Shown here piece by piece: positions 26,912-35,592 of a stretch of 64,000 nt of DNA. Under the pieces are notes generated by a model. That model worked only from the letters and a program-made list of their open reading frames with translations, did not search any database and was not told the DNA's origin. Position 1 is the stretch's first letter. Each line of letters begins with the position of its first letter. A program made the position numbers and the translations under genes. Source of the stretch: AP-15 sp963724435 (GTDB lineage: Bacteria > Pseudomonadota > Alphaproteobacteria > ATCC43930 > CGMCC-115725); the NCBI GenBank assembly GCA_963724435.1, contig CAVRUN010000001.1, positions 248,001-312,000 of the forward strand, read 5' to 3'.

Positions 26912-28075
26912 ATGATCACAAAATTTACCACCGTTTATGCCGGCCATGTCGATCTTCCCGACCGCGGGCAAGACGCCACTCCGGCGAATGAGCGGCGCTA
27001 TTCCAACGAGCATCTCGCCAGCGTCTATGAAAAGACTGAGGCGATCGCGAAATCCATGGACCGCCTCGGCTACGAGACGTTGTGGCTCGCCGAGCATCAT
27101 TTCCAGCACGAAGGTTACGAGTGCCTGCCAAACATCCTGATGGTGGCGGTCCATTTGGCGCACGTGACCAAGCAGCTCAAAATTGGCTGCGGCTTTAACA
27201 TCGCCCCGATGTGGCATCCATTGCGGCTTGCCGAGGATTTCGCGACCGCCGACATCCTGACCGGCGGGCGCACCGTGTTTGGTGTCGGGCGCGGCTATCA
27301 CACTCGGGAAGTCGAAAGCCTCGGCGGCCCGATGCTCGACCAGAACGCCAACCGCGAAGTATTCGAGGAAGCTGTCGAGATCATTTTCAAGGCGTTCGAC
27401 AACGAGTCGTTTTCGCACAAGGGCGCGCATTACACGCTGCCGCCGCGCGTTCCCTATCGCGGCTACGAGCTGAAGGAACTGACCCTGGTGCCGCGGCCGA
27501 TCCATCGCCCGATCGAATGCTGGCAGCCGATCGTCAGCGCCAGCGCGCGCGGTCTCGATTTTATGGTCAAGCACGGCATCAAGGGGGCGGTCGGCGGGGG
27601 CGCTGCGACAATGCAGGGCGGCCCGATCATCGCCTATCAAGAAGCGGCGGCGCGTGCCGGCAAGAATTTGGCACTCGGCGAAAACCTGCAGATCGGCCTG
27701 CATTTCCACCTTGCTCGCACGCCCGAGCAGGCAATCCGCGAGATCAAGCCGATATACGAGGAGCACGTAAAGATGTTTGCGCCACTCGGCTTTGTCCCGG
27801 GGCTGACCCCGGCCCAGGTCGAGGCCGTGGCCCGGCGCGGTGGCTGGGATTCCGCCGGGGTGCCGACCGTCGAGCACTTTATGAAATTGGGCTCGTGGTT
27901 CGCCGGCACGCCGCAACAATTGGTCGAAATGCTGAAAGGTTTTGAGGAGCGCTATCCCGGCATGCAGCACATCAGCCTGTCGAGCCCGCTCGGCACGCCG
28001 CAGGCGACAATGCTCGAACAGTTCCAGTGGGTCGCCGAGGAGGTCATGCCCGCCTTTCTGGCGAACAAGGCCTAG
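26912..28075 (+). CDS. Luciferase-like flavin-dependent monooxygenase (LLM class)
   Basis: 387 residues, the second family member in the window but not a close copy of the one at 16273. Marks: YETLWLAEHHFQHEG, KIGCGFNIAPMWHPLRLAEDFATADILTGGR, FGVGRGYHTREVE. An extra C-terminal region (GTPQQLVEMLKGFEERYPGMQHISLS) is typical of the subfamily. Oxidoreductase chemistry with reduced flavin is expected; the substrate is unknown. Confidence 0.88.
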   Translation: MITKFTTVYAGHVDLPDRGQDATPANERRYSNEHLASVYEKTEAIAKSMDRLGYETLWLAEHHFQHEGYECLPNILMVAVHLAHVTKQLKIGCGFNIAPMWHPLRLAEDFATADILTGGRTVFGVGRGYHTREVESLGGPMLDQNANREVFEEAVEIIFKAFDNESFSHKGAHYTLPPRVPYRGYELKELTLVPRPIHRPIECWQPIVSASARGLDFMVKHGIKGAVGGGAATMQGGPIIAYQEAAARAGKNLALGENLQIGLHFHLARTPEQAIREIKPIYEEHVKMFAPLGFVPGLTPAQVEAVARRGGWDSAGVPTVEHFMKLGSWFAGTPQQLVEMLKGFEERYPGMQHISLSSPLGTPQATMLEQFQWVAEEVMPAFLANKA

Positions 28076-28114
28076 CGCCCACCGCCGGCAGCCCGCCGGC
28101 GAAAATCGTCCCGT

Positions 28115-28159
28115 TTGACGGCCACTTCGCGAATTTGCTAATCATCCCCCCCTTAGCAA
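28115..28159 (+). promoter_or_regulatory. Promoter with overlapping inverted-repeat operator for the XRE-transporter unit
   Basis: TTGACG (28115-28120), 16 nt, GCTAAT (28137-28142) make a good sigma-70 promoter. A perfect 7-bp inverted repeat TTGCTAA (28135-28141) / TTAGCAA (28153-28159), separated by 11 nt ending in seven C, covers the -10 and the likely +1. The C tract between half-sites recalls the G/C tract in RcnR/CsoR-type metal operators, although the regulator here is XRE. It is 18 bp before ATG 28178, so autoregulation is the simplest reading. Confidence 0.6.
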
Positions 28160-28177
28160 GTTTGCGAGGTAGCGCGT

Positions 28178-28516
28178 ATGAACCTCCTAACTGTGTCAGC
28201 CGCGAATGACAGCGCGGCGATTGCCGCCGATTGCGCGCGCAAGCTGTTGGAATTGCGGGCGCGCAATGGTGAAACCCAGCGTCAGTTGGCCGAGCGTCTC
28301 GGCATGACCGAGTCGATGATCTCGCGGCTTGAGCGCGGCGATCACGTGCCGAGCCTGAAGACCTTGTGCCGGATTGCCGACGCCTTTGGCCGGCGGCTCG
28401 AAATTGTTTTTCACGAGCACGAGCACAGCCATGCCGATGGGACGCGACATTCGCATCCGCACAGTCATCTCGGCGCCGATCACCAGCGTCAGCACCCGGG
28501 GGGAGATTCGAAATGA
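28178..28516 (+). CDS. XRE-family regulator with histidine-rich C-terminal tail
   Basis: 112 residues. Helix-turn-helix at ~33-60 (TQRQLAERLGMTESMISRLERGDHVPSLKTL). After ~80 residues the domain ends and a tail with ten histidines follows (H79-H106, HEHEHSH and HSHPHSH runs), a plausible Ni/Co/Zn site. Its stop overlaps the start of the transporter in an ATGA junction (28513-28516), so both are translated together. Likely a metal-responsive repressor or activator of this operon; metal and direction of response are inference. Confidence 0.85.
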   Translation: MNLLTVSAANDSAAIAADCARKLLELRARNGETQRQLAERLGMTESMISRLERGDHVPSLKTLCRIADAFGRRLEIVFHEHEHSHADGTRHSHPHSHLGADHQRQHPGGDSK

Positions 28517-29445
28517 ACGGGGCGGCGCTGTTGCTGATCGGCGCCGTTGCTGCGGTCGGGGTGCTCCACACCATTGTCCCCGATCACTGGCTGCCGATCG
28601 CGCTGATCGCCCGCGAGCGCGGCTGGTCTAAGCGCGAAACCGCGCGCGCTGCGTTGCAGGCCGGAACCGGGCACATCCTTTCGACATTGCTGATCGCATT
28701 GGCGGTCTGGGTGGCGGGTCTCGCCTTTGCCAACCGCTTTGGCCATGTGGTCGATGTCGCGTCCAGCCTGGCGTTGATCGGCTTCGGCGGCGGGATCGCG
28801 ATCTCCGCCTGGGGCGAGTTGCATCACATCGAGGGCGCTGAGCGCCGGCACGAGCACAGTCACGTTCACGGCGCTGAACACCCACACGCGCACAGTCATG
28901 GGCCATCCCATTTCCATGGCGCGAAACATGCCTGGCCCGGTATTGCAACCATGACGGCCTCCGGCCATGCCCTGGCGATCGGGGATGACCCGCTCTACGC
29001 TCCGATCCGCGGCGACACCGCGGTGCTCACCCGCCACCTGCATTTACACTGCCACGGCCGCGGGCCGGCGCATCTGCATTGGCACGACCATCCGCCGGCG
29101 ACCGACCATCCGGTGCTCGCTGCTTTCGCGAGCGAGCCGCCATTGCATCGCCATCGGCACAAGACCACAGCGCGAACCTCGCTGTTGCTGATCCTCGGCT
29201 CCTCGCCGATGGTCGAGGGCATCCCGGCATTCTTCGCGGCAGCGAAATTCGGCGTTGGCATCATCTCGGTAATGGCGGTGGTTTTCGCGCTCAGCACGAT
29301 CGCGACCTACGTCGTTCTGTGCGTCTATTCGACCGCCGGTCTGCAGCGTTTGCGGCTAGGCGCCTTCGAAATTTATGGCGAGGTGCTGAGCGGCGCCGTA
29401 ATTGCCGGGACAGGCGTCATTTTCGGACTTTGGCCGTCGCTCTAG
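28513..29445 (+). CDS. NicO/RcnA-like membrane protein with histidine-rich loop
   Basis: 310 residues, about six membrane segments. TM1 leads to HTIVPDHWLPIALIARE (19-35), the His/Asp motif of nickel-cobalt transporter-type proteins; a second motif LGSSPMVEGIPAFFAAAKFG is at ~228-247. A cytoplasmic or periplasmic loop at ~104-216 carries more than 30 histidines in two clusters. ATG 28513 is chosen over an upstream frame because of the ATGA overlap with the regulator. Whether it imports or exports metal is not decided. The stop TAG (29443-29445) straddles the IS630 insertion junction. Confidence 0.8.
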   Translation: MNGAALLLIGAVAAVGVLHTIVPDHWLPIALIARERGWSKRETARAALQAGTGHILSTLLIALAVWVAGLAFANRFGHVVDVASSLALIGFGGGIAISAWGELHHIEGAERRHEHSHVHGAEHPHAHSHGPSHFHGAKHAWPGIATMTASGHALAIGDDPLYAPIRGDTAVLTRHLHLHCHGRGPAHLHWHDHPPATDHPVLAAFASEPPLHRHRHKTTARTSLLLILGSSPMVEGIPAFFAAAKFGVGIISVMAVVFALSTIATYVVLCVYSTAGLQRLRLGAFEIYGEVLSGAVIAGTGVIFGLWPSL

Positions 29446-30516
29446 AGCGTGATCCTGTTAGGCTGAAGCATAGCCGGCATTGGCGAGGTAATTGGCGCAT
29501 TCGAGTGGGGTGAAGTGGTCGAGGAGGCTGCCGATGCCACGCCAGGTGGCCTCGATCGTACGCGGGTCGGTTTTGCGCAATAGGGTCTTGAGTTTGGCAA
29601 AGACCTGCTCGATCGGATTGAGATCGGGCGAGTAGCGGGGCAGGAAGAACAGCTTGGCGCCGGCAGCGCGGATCAGGCGGCGCACCGCTTGGCCTCTGTG
29701 GCTGCCGAGATTGTCCATGACGACGACATCACCGGGGCTGAGAGTGGGCACCAGGAACTGCTCGATATAGGCGCGAAAGCTGGCGCCGTTGATGGGCCCG
29801 TCGATGACGCAGGGCGCGGTGATGCGGTCATGGCGCAGCGCCGCCAAAAAGGTCAGTGTTCGCCAGCGGCCGTGCGGCACCTTGGCGACCAGGCGCGCGC
29901 CGCGGCGGCAGTGCCCGTGCCGGCGGGTCATATTGGTCTTGGCCCAGGTCTCGTCGATGAATACCAGGCGCCGCGGGTCAAGCCGTCGCTGATGCGTCTT
30001 CCACCGGGTCCGGCGGCGGGCGATGTCGGCGCGATCTTGTTCGCTGGCGTGCCGCGTTTTTTTTAAATGTGATGCCCTCGTGCTGGAAAAAGCGCCACAC
30101 CGCGCCGTAACTTGCCGGCGTGCCGCGCTCGGCCAACTCGGCCACCACCGCCCGCAAGAGCCTGCCCCGGCGCAGGCCGGGGTCAGGTCCGGCTTCTCGG
30201 CGATCCGCGCCAATAACCATGCGCGCTCGCCCTTCAGCTGTAGCGGCCGCTGCCCACCCATCGGCTTGGCCGCCGCACTGCCACTCGCTCGCCAACGCTG
30301 CGACCACTTCACCACACTGGCCACGCTCACCCCAAACAGCACCGCCGTCGCCCGACAGGTGCGACCGCTCGCCACCGACGCAACCACACGTTCCCGCAGG
30401 TCCTGCGAATACGGTCTTGCCATTCGATGCTGGCCCCCAACCCCAGCCAGCATCTTGAATCACAAAACCAAGTCCGCGAAAACCTCTTTTTGATTCAAAT
30501 TCTTAGGATCGTGCTC
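29445..30516 (-). mobile_element. IS630-family insertion sequence, 1072 bp
   Basis: The ends match as imperfect inverted repeats GAGCGTGATCCT (29445-29456) and AGGATCGTGCTC (30505-30516). The element is flanked by TA on both sides (29443-29444 and 30517-30518), the standard IS630/Tc1-mariner target duplication. The left TA plus the first G of the element form the TAG stop of the metal transporter; the right copy is also followed by G, so the original stop codon was likewise TAG. Confidence 0.8.
29458..30423 (-). pseudogene. IS630 transposase with an out-of-frame internal segment
   Basis: From ATG 30423 (MARPYSQDLRERVVASVASG) to 29458 the frame is open, but residues ~85-125 (from PDLT to LKKTRH) read as nonsense. 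The neighbouring minus-strand frame in the same interval reads LLRAVVAELAERGTPASYG and FFQHEGITFKK, the normal family sequence. Two compensating shifts explain it: one at a short palindrome (30161-30187) and one at a run of eight T (30057-30064; A8 on the coding strand). The catalytic D-D-E part (FIDETWAKTN, VVMDNLGSH, NPIEQVFAKLK) is intact. Confidence 0.7.
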
Positions 30517-30547
30517 TAGCGCGGGATCATGTCCCGATTGCGACTGG

Positions 30548-31648
30548 TCAGGATGCGGCGAAACGGCGGATCGCATCTTGGCTAAAGTTGAGTCCGAGGC
30601 CGGGGGCGGATGGCATTGTCAATAGGCCGCTCTGCGGGACCGGGACTTCCTCCCACAGTTGGAACAGGCGGGGCATGTATTCGACGGTGAGCCCGTTTGG
30701 CGCCGCACCCACCAGATGCACATGGATCTCGGGCACGCCGTGACTAACGACCGGAAGATTGAATGCTTCGGCCATGCCGGCGATCTTTAGCCATGGCGTG
30801 ATCCCGCCCGAGCGCACCTGATCGATCATCACGACGTCGACCGAGCGGGCTTCGAGCATGTGGCGGAACGGCACGATGCCATAAAGATACTCGCCGCCGG
30901 CGACCGGAGTCGCCAACGCAGCGCTGACTCGCGCCAATCCGGCGTAGTCGTCATGGGTCGTGACATCCTCGAGCCAGAAGAGACCGACCCCGGCATCCTC
31001 GACCCGCTTGCCGATGTCGATCGCCTGTTCCGGGCGCCAGCGCTGGTTGATGTCGCACATCAAATCCATGTCGGGACCGACCGCCTCGCGGATCAGCCGA
31101 GCCTGCTCGACCTCGCGGGCCGGTGAAGTGACGCCCGGTAGGCCAAGTTGCATCTTGGTTTGGCGATGGCCTTTCTCGCGCAGCCGTTGGGCGGCGGTCA
31201 GCGCCTCGTCGAGCTTGAGGCCGCGACGCAAGGCGCCGCTTGCATAGGTCGCGATATGGTCGCGCCCGCCACCGAGCAATTTCCACAACGGCAGACCGAG
31301 GGCTTTGCCCTTGATGTCCCACAGCGCCACGTCGATCGCCGAGAGCGCCATCGTGAAGACGCCGCCCGGGCCAGCGCTGACCGCCGCGGCGCGCAATTTG
31401 GCGGCGACCGCCTCGACCCGCATCGGGTCCTCGCCGACCGCCAGTGCCCCCAACTCGTCGACCGCGTGGCGCAAGGTGCGGGTCAGGGCGCCGCCGAAAT
31501 AGGTAACGCCGAGCCCCTCGACCCCGGCGTCGGTGCCAAGCTGTAACCAGACGATCGGGTTCTTGGCGTTCGGGTTTTCCGAAAAACCGGCGAGCGGCTC
31601 GTCATTCGGCAAGGCGACGATGCCGGTCTCGACTTTGGTAATCTTCAT
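30548..31648 (-). CDS. Enolase-superfamily (mandelate racemase/muconate lactonizing) enzyme
   Basis: 366 residues: N-terminal capping domain (ITKVETGIVALPNDEPLAG) and a (beta/alpha)7 barrel. Metal ligands appear in LMCDINQRW, FWLEDVTT and AGGEY; the general-base lysine region is KMQLGLPG and a His lies in SHGVPEIHVH. Expected chemistry is proton abstraction alpha to a carboxylate, as in acid-sugar dehydratases or racemases; the specific substrate is unknown. The gene is 29 bp beyond the IS630 right end. A decayed relative follows upstream (31838-32028). Confidence 0.87.
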   Translation of the reverse strand: MKITKVETGIVALPNDEPLAGFSENPNAKNPIVWLQLGTDAGVEGLGVTYFGGALTRTLRHAVDELGALAVGEDPMRVEAVAAKLRAAAVSAGPGGVFTMALSAIDVALWDIKGKALGLPLWKLLGGGRDHIATYASGALRRGLKLDEALTAAQRLREKGHRQTKMQLGLPGVTSPAREVEQARLIREAVGPDMDLMCDINQRWRPEQAIDIGKRVEDAGVGLFWLEDVTTHDDYAGLARVSAALATPVAGGEYLYGIVPFRHMLEARSVDVVMIDQVRSGGITPWLKIAGMAEAFNLPVVSHGVPEIHVHLVGAAPNGLTVEYMPRLFQLWEEVPVPQSGLLTMPSAPGLGLNFSQDAIRRFAAS

Positions 31649-31771
31649 TGATGGATTGCTCCAATTACCAGCTACATCAAGGTATAACTCGCAAGATGCA
31701 TAAGTCTTCTCTAAAATGTTGCAAGAAGATCCTGTCTTAGTCTTAGGCCGACCATATCGCCTGTTTCGTCT

Positions 31772-31823
31772 TCCCGACGAAGGTCGGGATCCACTTTTGC
31801 ATGGGTACCGGCCTTCGCCGGTA
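31772..31823. repeat. Pair of dispersed palindromic hairpins
   Basis: Two perfect 7-bp stems with 4-nt loops lie in tandem: TCCCGAC-GAAG-GTCGGGA (31772-31789) and TACCGGC-CTTC-GCCGGTA (31806-31823). This is the common intergenic repeat that reads as IPAKAGTH in translation. It sits between the enolase-superfamily gene and its decayed relative and may mark the deletion endpoint. Confidence 0.6.
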
Positions 31824-31837
31824 TGAAGGAGGACGAT

Positions 31838-32028
31838 TCCGTCAAGGCGCCGAGATCATCGATCGCGCGCTTCAGCGCATTGGTTATGGCGCCGCCTGGA
31901 CGCAATCATCGGTGCCGATTTTGACGATCACGATCGGCCGCGCCGCGTTCGGATTTTCCGGCGTCTCGGCCAATGGATCGGCCTCCGGCAGTACCGAAAA
32001 TCCGCGAGCAAATCGTCGAAATTTTGAT
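31838..32028 (-). pseudogene. N-terminal remnant of a second enolase-superfamily gene
   Basis: On the minus strand three frame segments line up with the N-terminus of the intact gene at 30548: KISTI (start codon now ATC, ~32028), VLPEADPLAETPENPNAARPIVIVKIGTDD in another frame, and GGAITNALKRAIDDLGAL in a third. The intact protein reads SENPNAKNPIVWLQLGTDA and GGALTRTLRHAVDELGAL at the same places. The rest of the gene is missing; the palindromic repeat begins where similarity ends. Confidence 0.7.
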
Positions 32029-32069
32029 GGCGTTGTCCTCCCTCAACGGCGTCGATCGACGATAGCACG

Positions 32070-33680
32070 CTAATGCCAAAAAATGAGATCGGCGGCGATC
32101 GCGACCAGTGCTGCCGCCGCGACGTAGAACGGAAGTACCAAGAGCCAGGCGCGCTTGGCTTGTTCCTGGGCATGCGAAGCGATCGACTCGGCGTGCAGCA
32201 GGACACCGTCGCGGGCGACATCCTCGACAAAGTTCTCGACCTTTTCGATGACCCGCGGCAGACGGTCGAGCATGTCAACGATTATGTCGAGACGTTCACG
32301 TAACTGCGCCTCGGGACCGCGATTGTCGCGCATCCAGCTTTCGATTAACGGTTGCGCCATTGTCCAAATGTTGATCTCGGGATCAAGACGGCGGCCCACC
32401 CCTTCCACCAAGACCATCGTCTTTTGCAGCAGCAGTAGCTGAGGCTGGGTCTCCATATCGAACTGCTCGGTCACCTGAAACAGTTGCGCCAGCAACCGGG
32501 CGACCGAGATTTCCTGCAACGGCCGGCCCAATATCGGCTCGCCGATCGCGCGGCATGCTTGGGTAAAGGAGTCGATCGACCTCGTCGCCGGGACATACCC
32601 GGCATCGAAATGAACCTGAGCGACACGGCGATAATCGCCGATCAAAAACCCGATCAGCATGTCGGCAAGGTATTTTCTCGTGGCGATGTCGAGGCGCCCC
32701 ATAATCCCGAAATCGATCACGACGAGCGCTCCCGAGGCATCGACAAACATGTTCCCCGGATGCAAATCGGCGTGGAAAAAGCCGTCGCGGAACACTTGGT
32801 TGAAAAAGGCGCACGCCGCCTTGGCCAAGATATCCTGGACGGTGTGCCCGGCGGCGATCAGCCCGGCCCTGTCGTCGATGCGTACGCCCTCGATCCGCTC
32901 CAAGGTCAGGACACCGCGCCCGGTGCGCGACCAATCGATATCAGGCACATGAAAGCTCAGATCGCCGGCGAAATTTTCGGCAAGCTCGGAAGCGGCGGCC
33001 GCTTCCAAGCGCAGATCCATCTCAAACGTCACCACTTCGGCCAGAGTGCGGACGATTTCGACCGGCTTTAGCCGTCGCGACGGCGGATAGACGCGCTCGA
33101 TCAAGCTGGCGAGCCACGCGAAGAGATCGAGATCGCGGGCAAAGGCGTTCGCCACTCCCGGGCGCAGGACCTTGACCGCGACGTCCTGTCCGTCCGACGT
33201 CCGGGCGAAATGGACCTGCGCGATCGACGCCGCGGCCACCGCGGTTTCATCGAAGGCTTCGAACAACGCCCCGAGCGGCTGGCCAAATTCCACCTCGATC
33301 GCGGCGCGCGCCACCGAACCCGGCAGCGCCGGTAGCCGATCCTGGAGTCGCGCAAGATCGGCCGCGACTTCTTCGCCAAATAAATCGGCCCGCGTCGACA
33401 GTAATTGGCCGAGCTTGATAAAGCCCGGCCCCAACTCGTCGAGCGCCGCGGCAAGACGCTGACCGGGGCGTGCTGGCACCCGTCCGCGTCGGCGCGCGAA
33501 TAACCCCGCGAACCGGACATAGAAGCCGACGACCGGAACGCCGGTAAACAGAAACAGCGCGTCGTGACGCGCTAAGGTCAGACCGATTTGGGCGAGGCGG
33601 GCAAGGTTGCGCAGGCTGCGCAGCAGCCCGAGTTTGGCCTGCGCGGCTTCAAAGGCGCCAAGCGGAGTGGAGCGCAGCAA
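32070..33680 (-). CDS. ubiB: Ubiquinone biosynthesis kinase-like protein UbiB
   Basis: 536 residues of the ABC1/UbiB atypical-kinase family: the KxGQ motif is FIKLGQLLSTR, Ala-rich loop, catalytic HADLHPGNM and the metal-binding DFGIMGRL; two C-terminal hydrophobic helices (ending WLLVLPFYVAAAALVAIAADLIF) anchor it in the membrane. It supports ubiquinone synthesis, probably by extracting lipid intermediates. The start is TTG at 33680, overlapping the end of ubiE by 32 bp, with AGGGGG just upstream; no ATG is close. Confidence 0.92.
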   Translation of the reverse strand: MLRSTPLGAFEAAQAKLGLLRSLRNLARLAQIGLTLARHDALFLFTGVPVVGFYVRFAGLFARRRGRVPARPGQRLAAALDELGPGFIKLGQLLSTRADLFGEEVAADLARLQDRLPALPGSVARAAIEVEFGQPLGALFEAFDETAVAAASIAQVHFARTSDGQDVAVKVLRPGVANAFARDLDLFAWLASLIERVYPPSRRLKPVEIVRTLAEVVTFEMDLRLEAAAASELAENFAGDLSFHVPDIDWSRTGRGVLTLERIEGVRIDDRAGLIAAGHTVQDILAKAACAFFNQVFRDGFFHADLHPGNMFVDASGALVVIDFGIMGRLDIATRKYLADMLIGFLIGDYRRVAQVHFDAGYVPATRSIDSFTQACRAIGEPILGRPLQEISVARLLAQLFQVTEQFDMETQPQLLLLQKTMVLVEGVGRRLDPEINIWTMAQPLIESWMRDNRGPEAQLRERLDIIVDMLDRLPRVIEKVENFVEDVARDGVLLHAESIASHAQEQAKRAWLLVLPFYVAAAALVAIAADLIFWH

Positions 33681-34425
33681 TGCCCCCTGTCAGGTTGCGG
33701 TATCGAACCTGCTCCAGCCCGGCGCTGGACATCAATTCGGCGAGTTCGCTCTGGCGCGGAAAACCGCGGATGCTTTCGACAAGGTATCTATAGGCATCGC
33801 GGTCGCCGGTGACGATCTGCCCCAACAGCGGGACGATCTGAAAGCTATAGAGATCATAAAGCGGTTGCAGTAACGGCATCACCTCCGGGGTGAATTCGAG
33901 ACACAGAAACCGTCCGCCCGGCTTTAGCACCCGCCGCGCCTCGGCCAGCGCCGCCGCGAAATGGGTCACGTTGCGCAGCCCAAAGGCGATCGTATAAAGC
34001 TCGAAACTGCGGTCGGGAAAAGGCAGCCGCTCGGCATCGGCGGCGAGCCATTGCAGACCGAAGAGAATGCCCTGGTCGAGCGCCCGCGCACGGCCGATCT
34101 CGAGCATTCGCTCGTTGACATCGCAGATTACGGCGCCGCCCTCGGCCGATATGCTCGGTTCTGATACCAAGCGCGGCAACGCCCGCAAGGCAATATCGCC
34201 GGTGCCGCCGGCGACGTCGAGCAATCGCTGGCCCGGGCGTGGCTTTAGCGAGGCGACCATTTCGGCTTTCCACAGGCGGTGGATGCCGCCGCTCATCAAA
34301 TCGTTCATCAAGTCATAGCGCGATGCGACGCTGTCAAAGATCGCCCTGATAATCGAAGGCTTCTCGTCTTCGGGCAGCTGGCGGTAATCGCGCGTCCCGG
34401 TGCCGCTTGTTTTCTCCTCGCTCAT
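33649..34425 (-). CDS. ubiE: Demethylubiquinone/demethylmenaquinone C-methyltransferase
   Basis: 258 residues, class I methyltransferase. Motif I LLDVAGGTGDIALRAL, post-I ICDVNERML, and the UbiE signatures YDLMNDLMSGGIHRLWK and FGLRNVTHFAAAL followed by KPGGRFLCLEF. A longer frame begins at 34713, but ATG 34425 (MSEEKTSG) is the natural start. Makes the C-methylation step of the quinone ring; coupled by overlap to ubiB. Confidence 0.93.
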   Translation of the reverse strand: MSEEKTSGTGTRDYRQLPEDEKPSIIRAIFDSVASRYDLMNDLMSGGIHRLWKAEMVASLKPRPGQRLLDVAGGTGDIALRALPRLVSEPSISAEGGAVICDVNERMLEIGRARALDQGILFGLQWLAADAERLPFPDRSFELYTIAFGLRNVTHFAAALAEARRVLKPGGRFLCLEFTPEVMPLLQPLYDLYSFQIVPLLGQIVTGDRDAYRYLVESIRGFPRQSELAELMSSAGLEQVRYRNLTGGIAALHSAWRL

Positions 34426-34598
34426 CGCACCACGAAGATAGTCCGATCGGCTCGCAGGCGCCATGCCGTGCCGCTGGTATTCCGGTACAACCACGCGCGA
34501 GTGGGATATCGTCCCCCGGCGCGAGCGGAGGTCCAGGGCCTCTCCCGGAGGGAGGGCGCTCCCTGCCTCCGGCTTTTGCAGGAATGACGGCGGGGAGA

Positions 34599-35426
34599 AT
34601 GCCCGAGCTGCCAGAGGTCGAGACCGTGCGGCGGGGGCTGGCATTAAAGATGACCGGCCGGCGGATCGTGCGCGCCGAGTTGCGCCGGCCTGACCTGCGG
34701 CGCCCGTTTCCACCGGAACTTGCCGAGCGGCTCGGCGGCGCCGAGATCGGGGTACTCGGCCGGCGCGGCAAGTACATCCTGATCGAGCTCGGCAGCGACG
34801 GATTGCTGCTCCTGCATCTCGGCATGTCGGGTCGGATCACCACCGGCGATGGCGGCGCGCCGGCGGCGTTGCACGATCATGTTGTGTTGACGCTGGATGA
34901 CGGCACGATCGTGACCTTTAACGACCCGCGCCGCTTTGGCCTGCTGGATTACGTCAGGCGCAGCGAGGCGGCGCAGCACCCGCTGCTGGCGGGGCTCGGT
35001 CCGGAGCCGCTCGGACCGGATTTCGACGGCGCCTATCTGGCCGCTAAGCTCGCCGGCAAGATGACCCCGATCAAATCGGCGTTGCTCGATCAACGCATCG
35101 TCGCCGGGCTCGGTAACATCTACGTTTGCGAGGCGCTCTATCGCGCCCGATTGTCGCCGCGGCGGCTTGCCGGAACGATTGGCCGCGGCCGCGCCGAACG
35201 GCTGGTGGCGGCGATCCGCGCAGTGCTCGAGGAAGCAATCGAAGCCGGCGGATCGTCATTGCGCGATTACGTGCAGACCAATGGCGAACTCGGCTATTTC
35301 CAACATCGTTGGGCAGTTTATGGCCGGGAGGGCGAGCCTTGCCCCGGCTGCATTTGCAGCGAGGGTGTGCGCCGCATCGTGCAGGCCGGCCGCTCGACTT
35401 TTTTTTGCGCCAAAAGGCAGCGCTAG
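34599..35426 (+). CDS. mutM: Formamidopyrimidine-DNA glycosylase
   Basis: 275 residues. The catalytic N-terminus PELPEVET (Pro1 nucleophile after Met removal) fixes the start at ATG 34599, with GGGGAG immediately upstream; the longer frame from 34407 is not used. H2TH region ALLDQRIVAGLGNIYVCEALY is present. The zinc finger is unusual: cysteines at 248, 251, 253 and 270, but the final position is R273 (AGG) instead of Cys in FFCAKRQR. Excises 8-oxoguanine and formamidopyrimidines. Divergent from ubiE. Confidence 0.92.
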   Translation: MPELPEVETVRRGLALKMTGRRIVRAELRRPDLRRPFPPELAERLGGAEIGVLGRRGKYILIELGSDGLLLLHLGMSGRITTGDGGAPAALHDHVVLTLDDGTIVTFNDPRRFGLLDYVRRSEAAQHPLLAGLGPEPLGPDFDGAYLAAKLAGKMTPIKSALLDQRIVAGLGNIYVCEALYRARLSPRRLAGTIGRGRAERLVAAIRAVLEEAIEAGGSSLRDYVQTNGELGYFQHRWAVYGREGEPCPGCICSEGVRRIVQAGRSTFFCAKRQR

Positions 35427-35450
35427 AGGTCAGAAGTTCACGTCAGCTTA

Positions 35451-35546
35451 ATCGTCTTGCCCGGGCTTGATCCGGGGATCCACGAGAGAAAGGCCTGGGC
35501 GTGTGGGGTTCTCGTGGATGGCCGGGCCAGGCCCAGCCACGACGAT
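35451..35546. repeat. 96-bp imperfect palindromic repeat
   Basis: Outer arms ATCGTC (35451-35456) and GACGAT (35541-35546), then long imperfect arms containing CCCGGGCTTGATCC and GGCCGGGCCAGGCCC with ATCCACGAGA/TCTCGTGGAT inside. It belongs to the widespread alphaproteobacterial type reading CCCGGGTCAAGCCCGGGC. Lies between mutM and the hydratase and could end mutM transcripts. Confidence 0.55.
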
Positions 35547-35592
35547 CGAGTGGATCGTCTGTCTCGATCAGAGCATGACCGGAGGACCGGAA

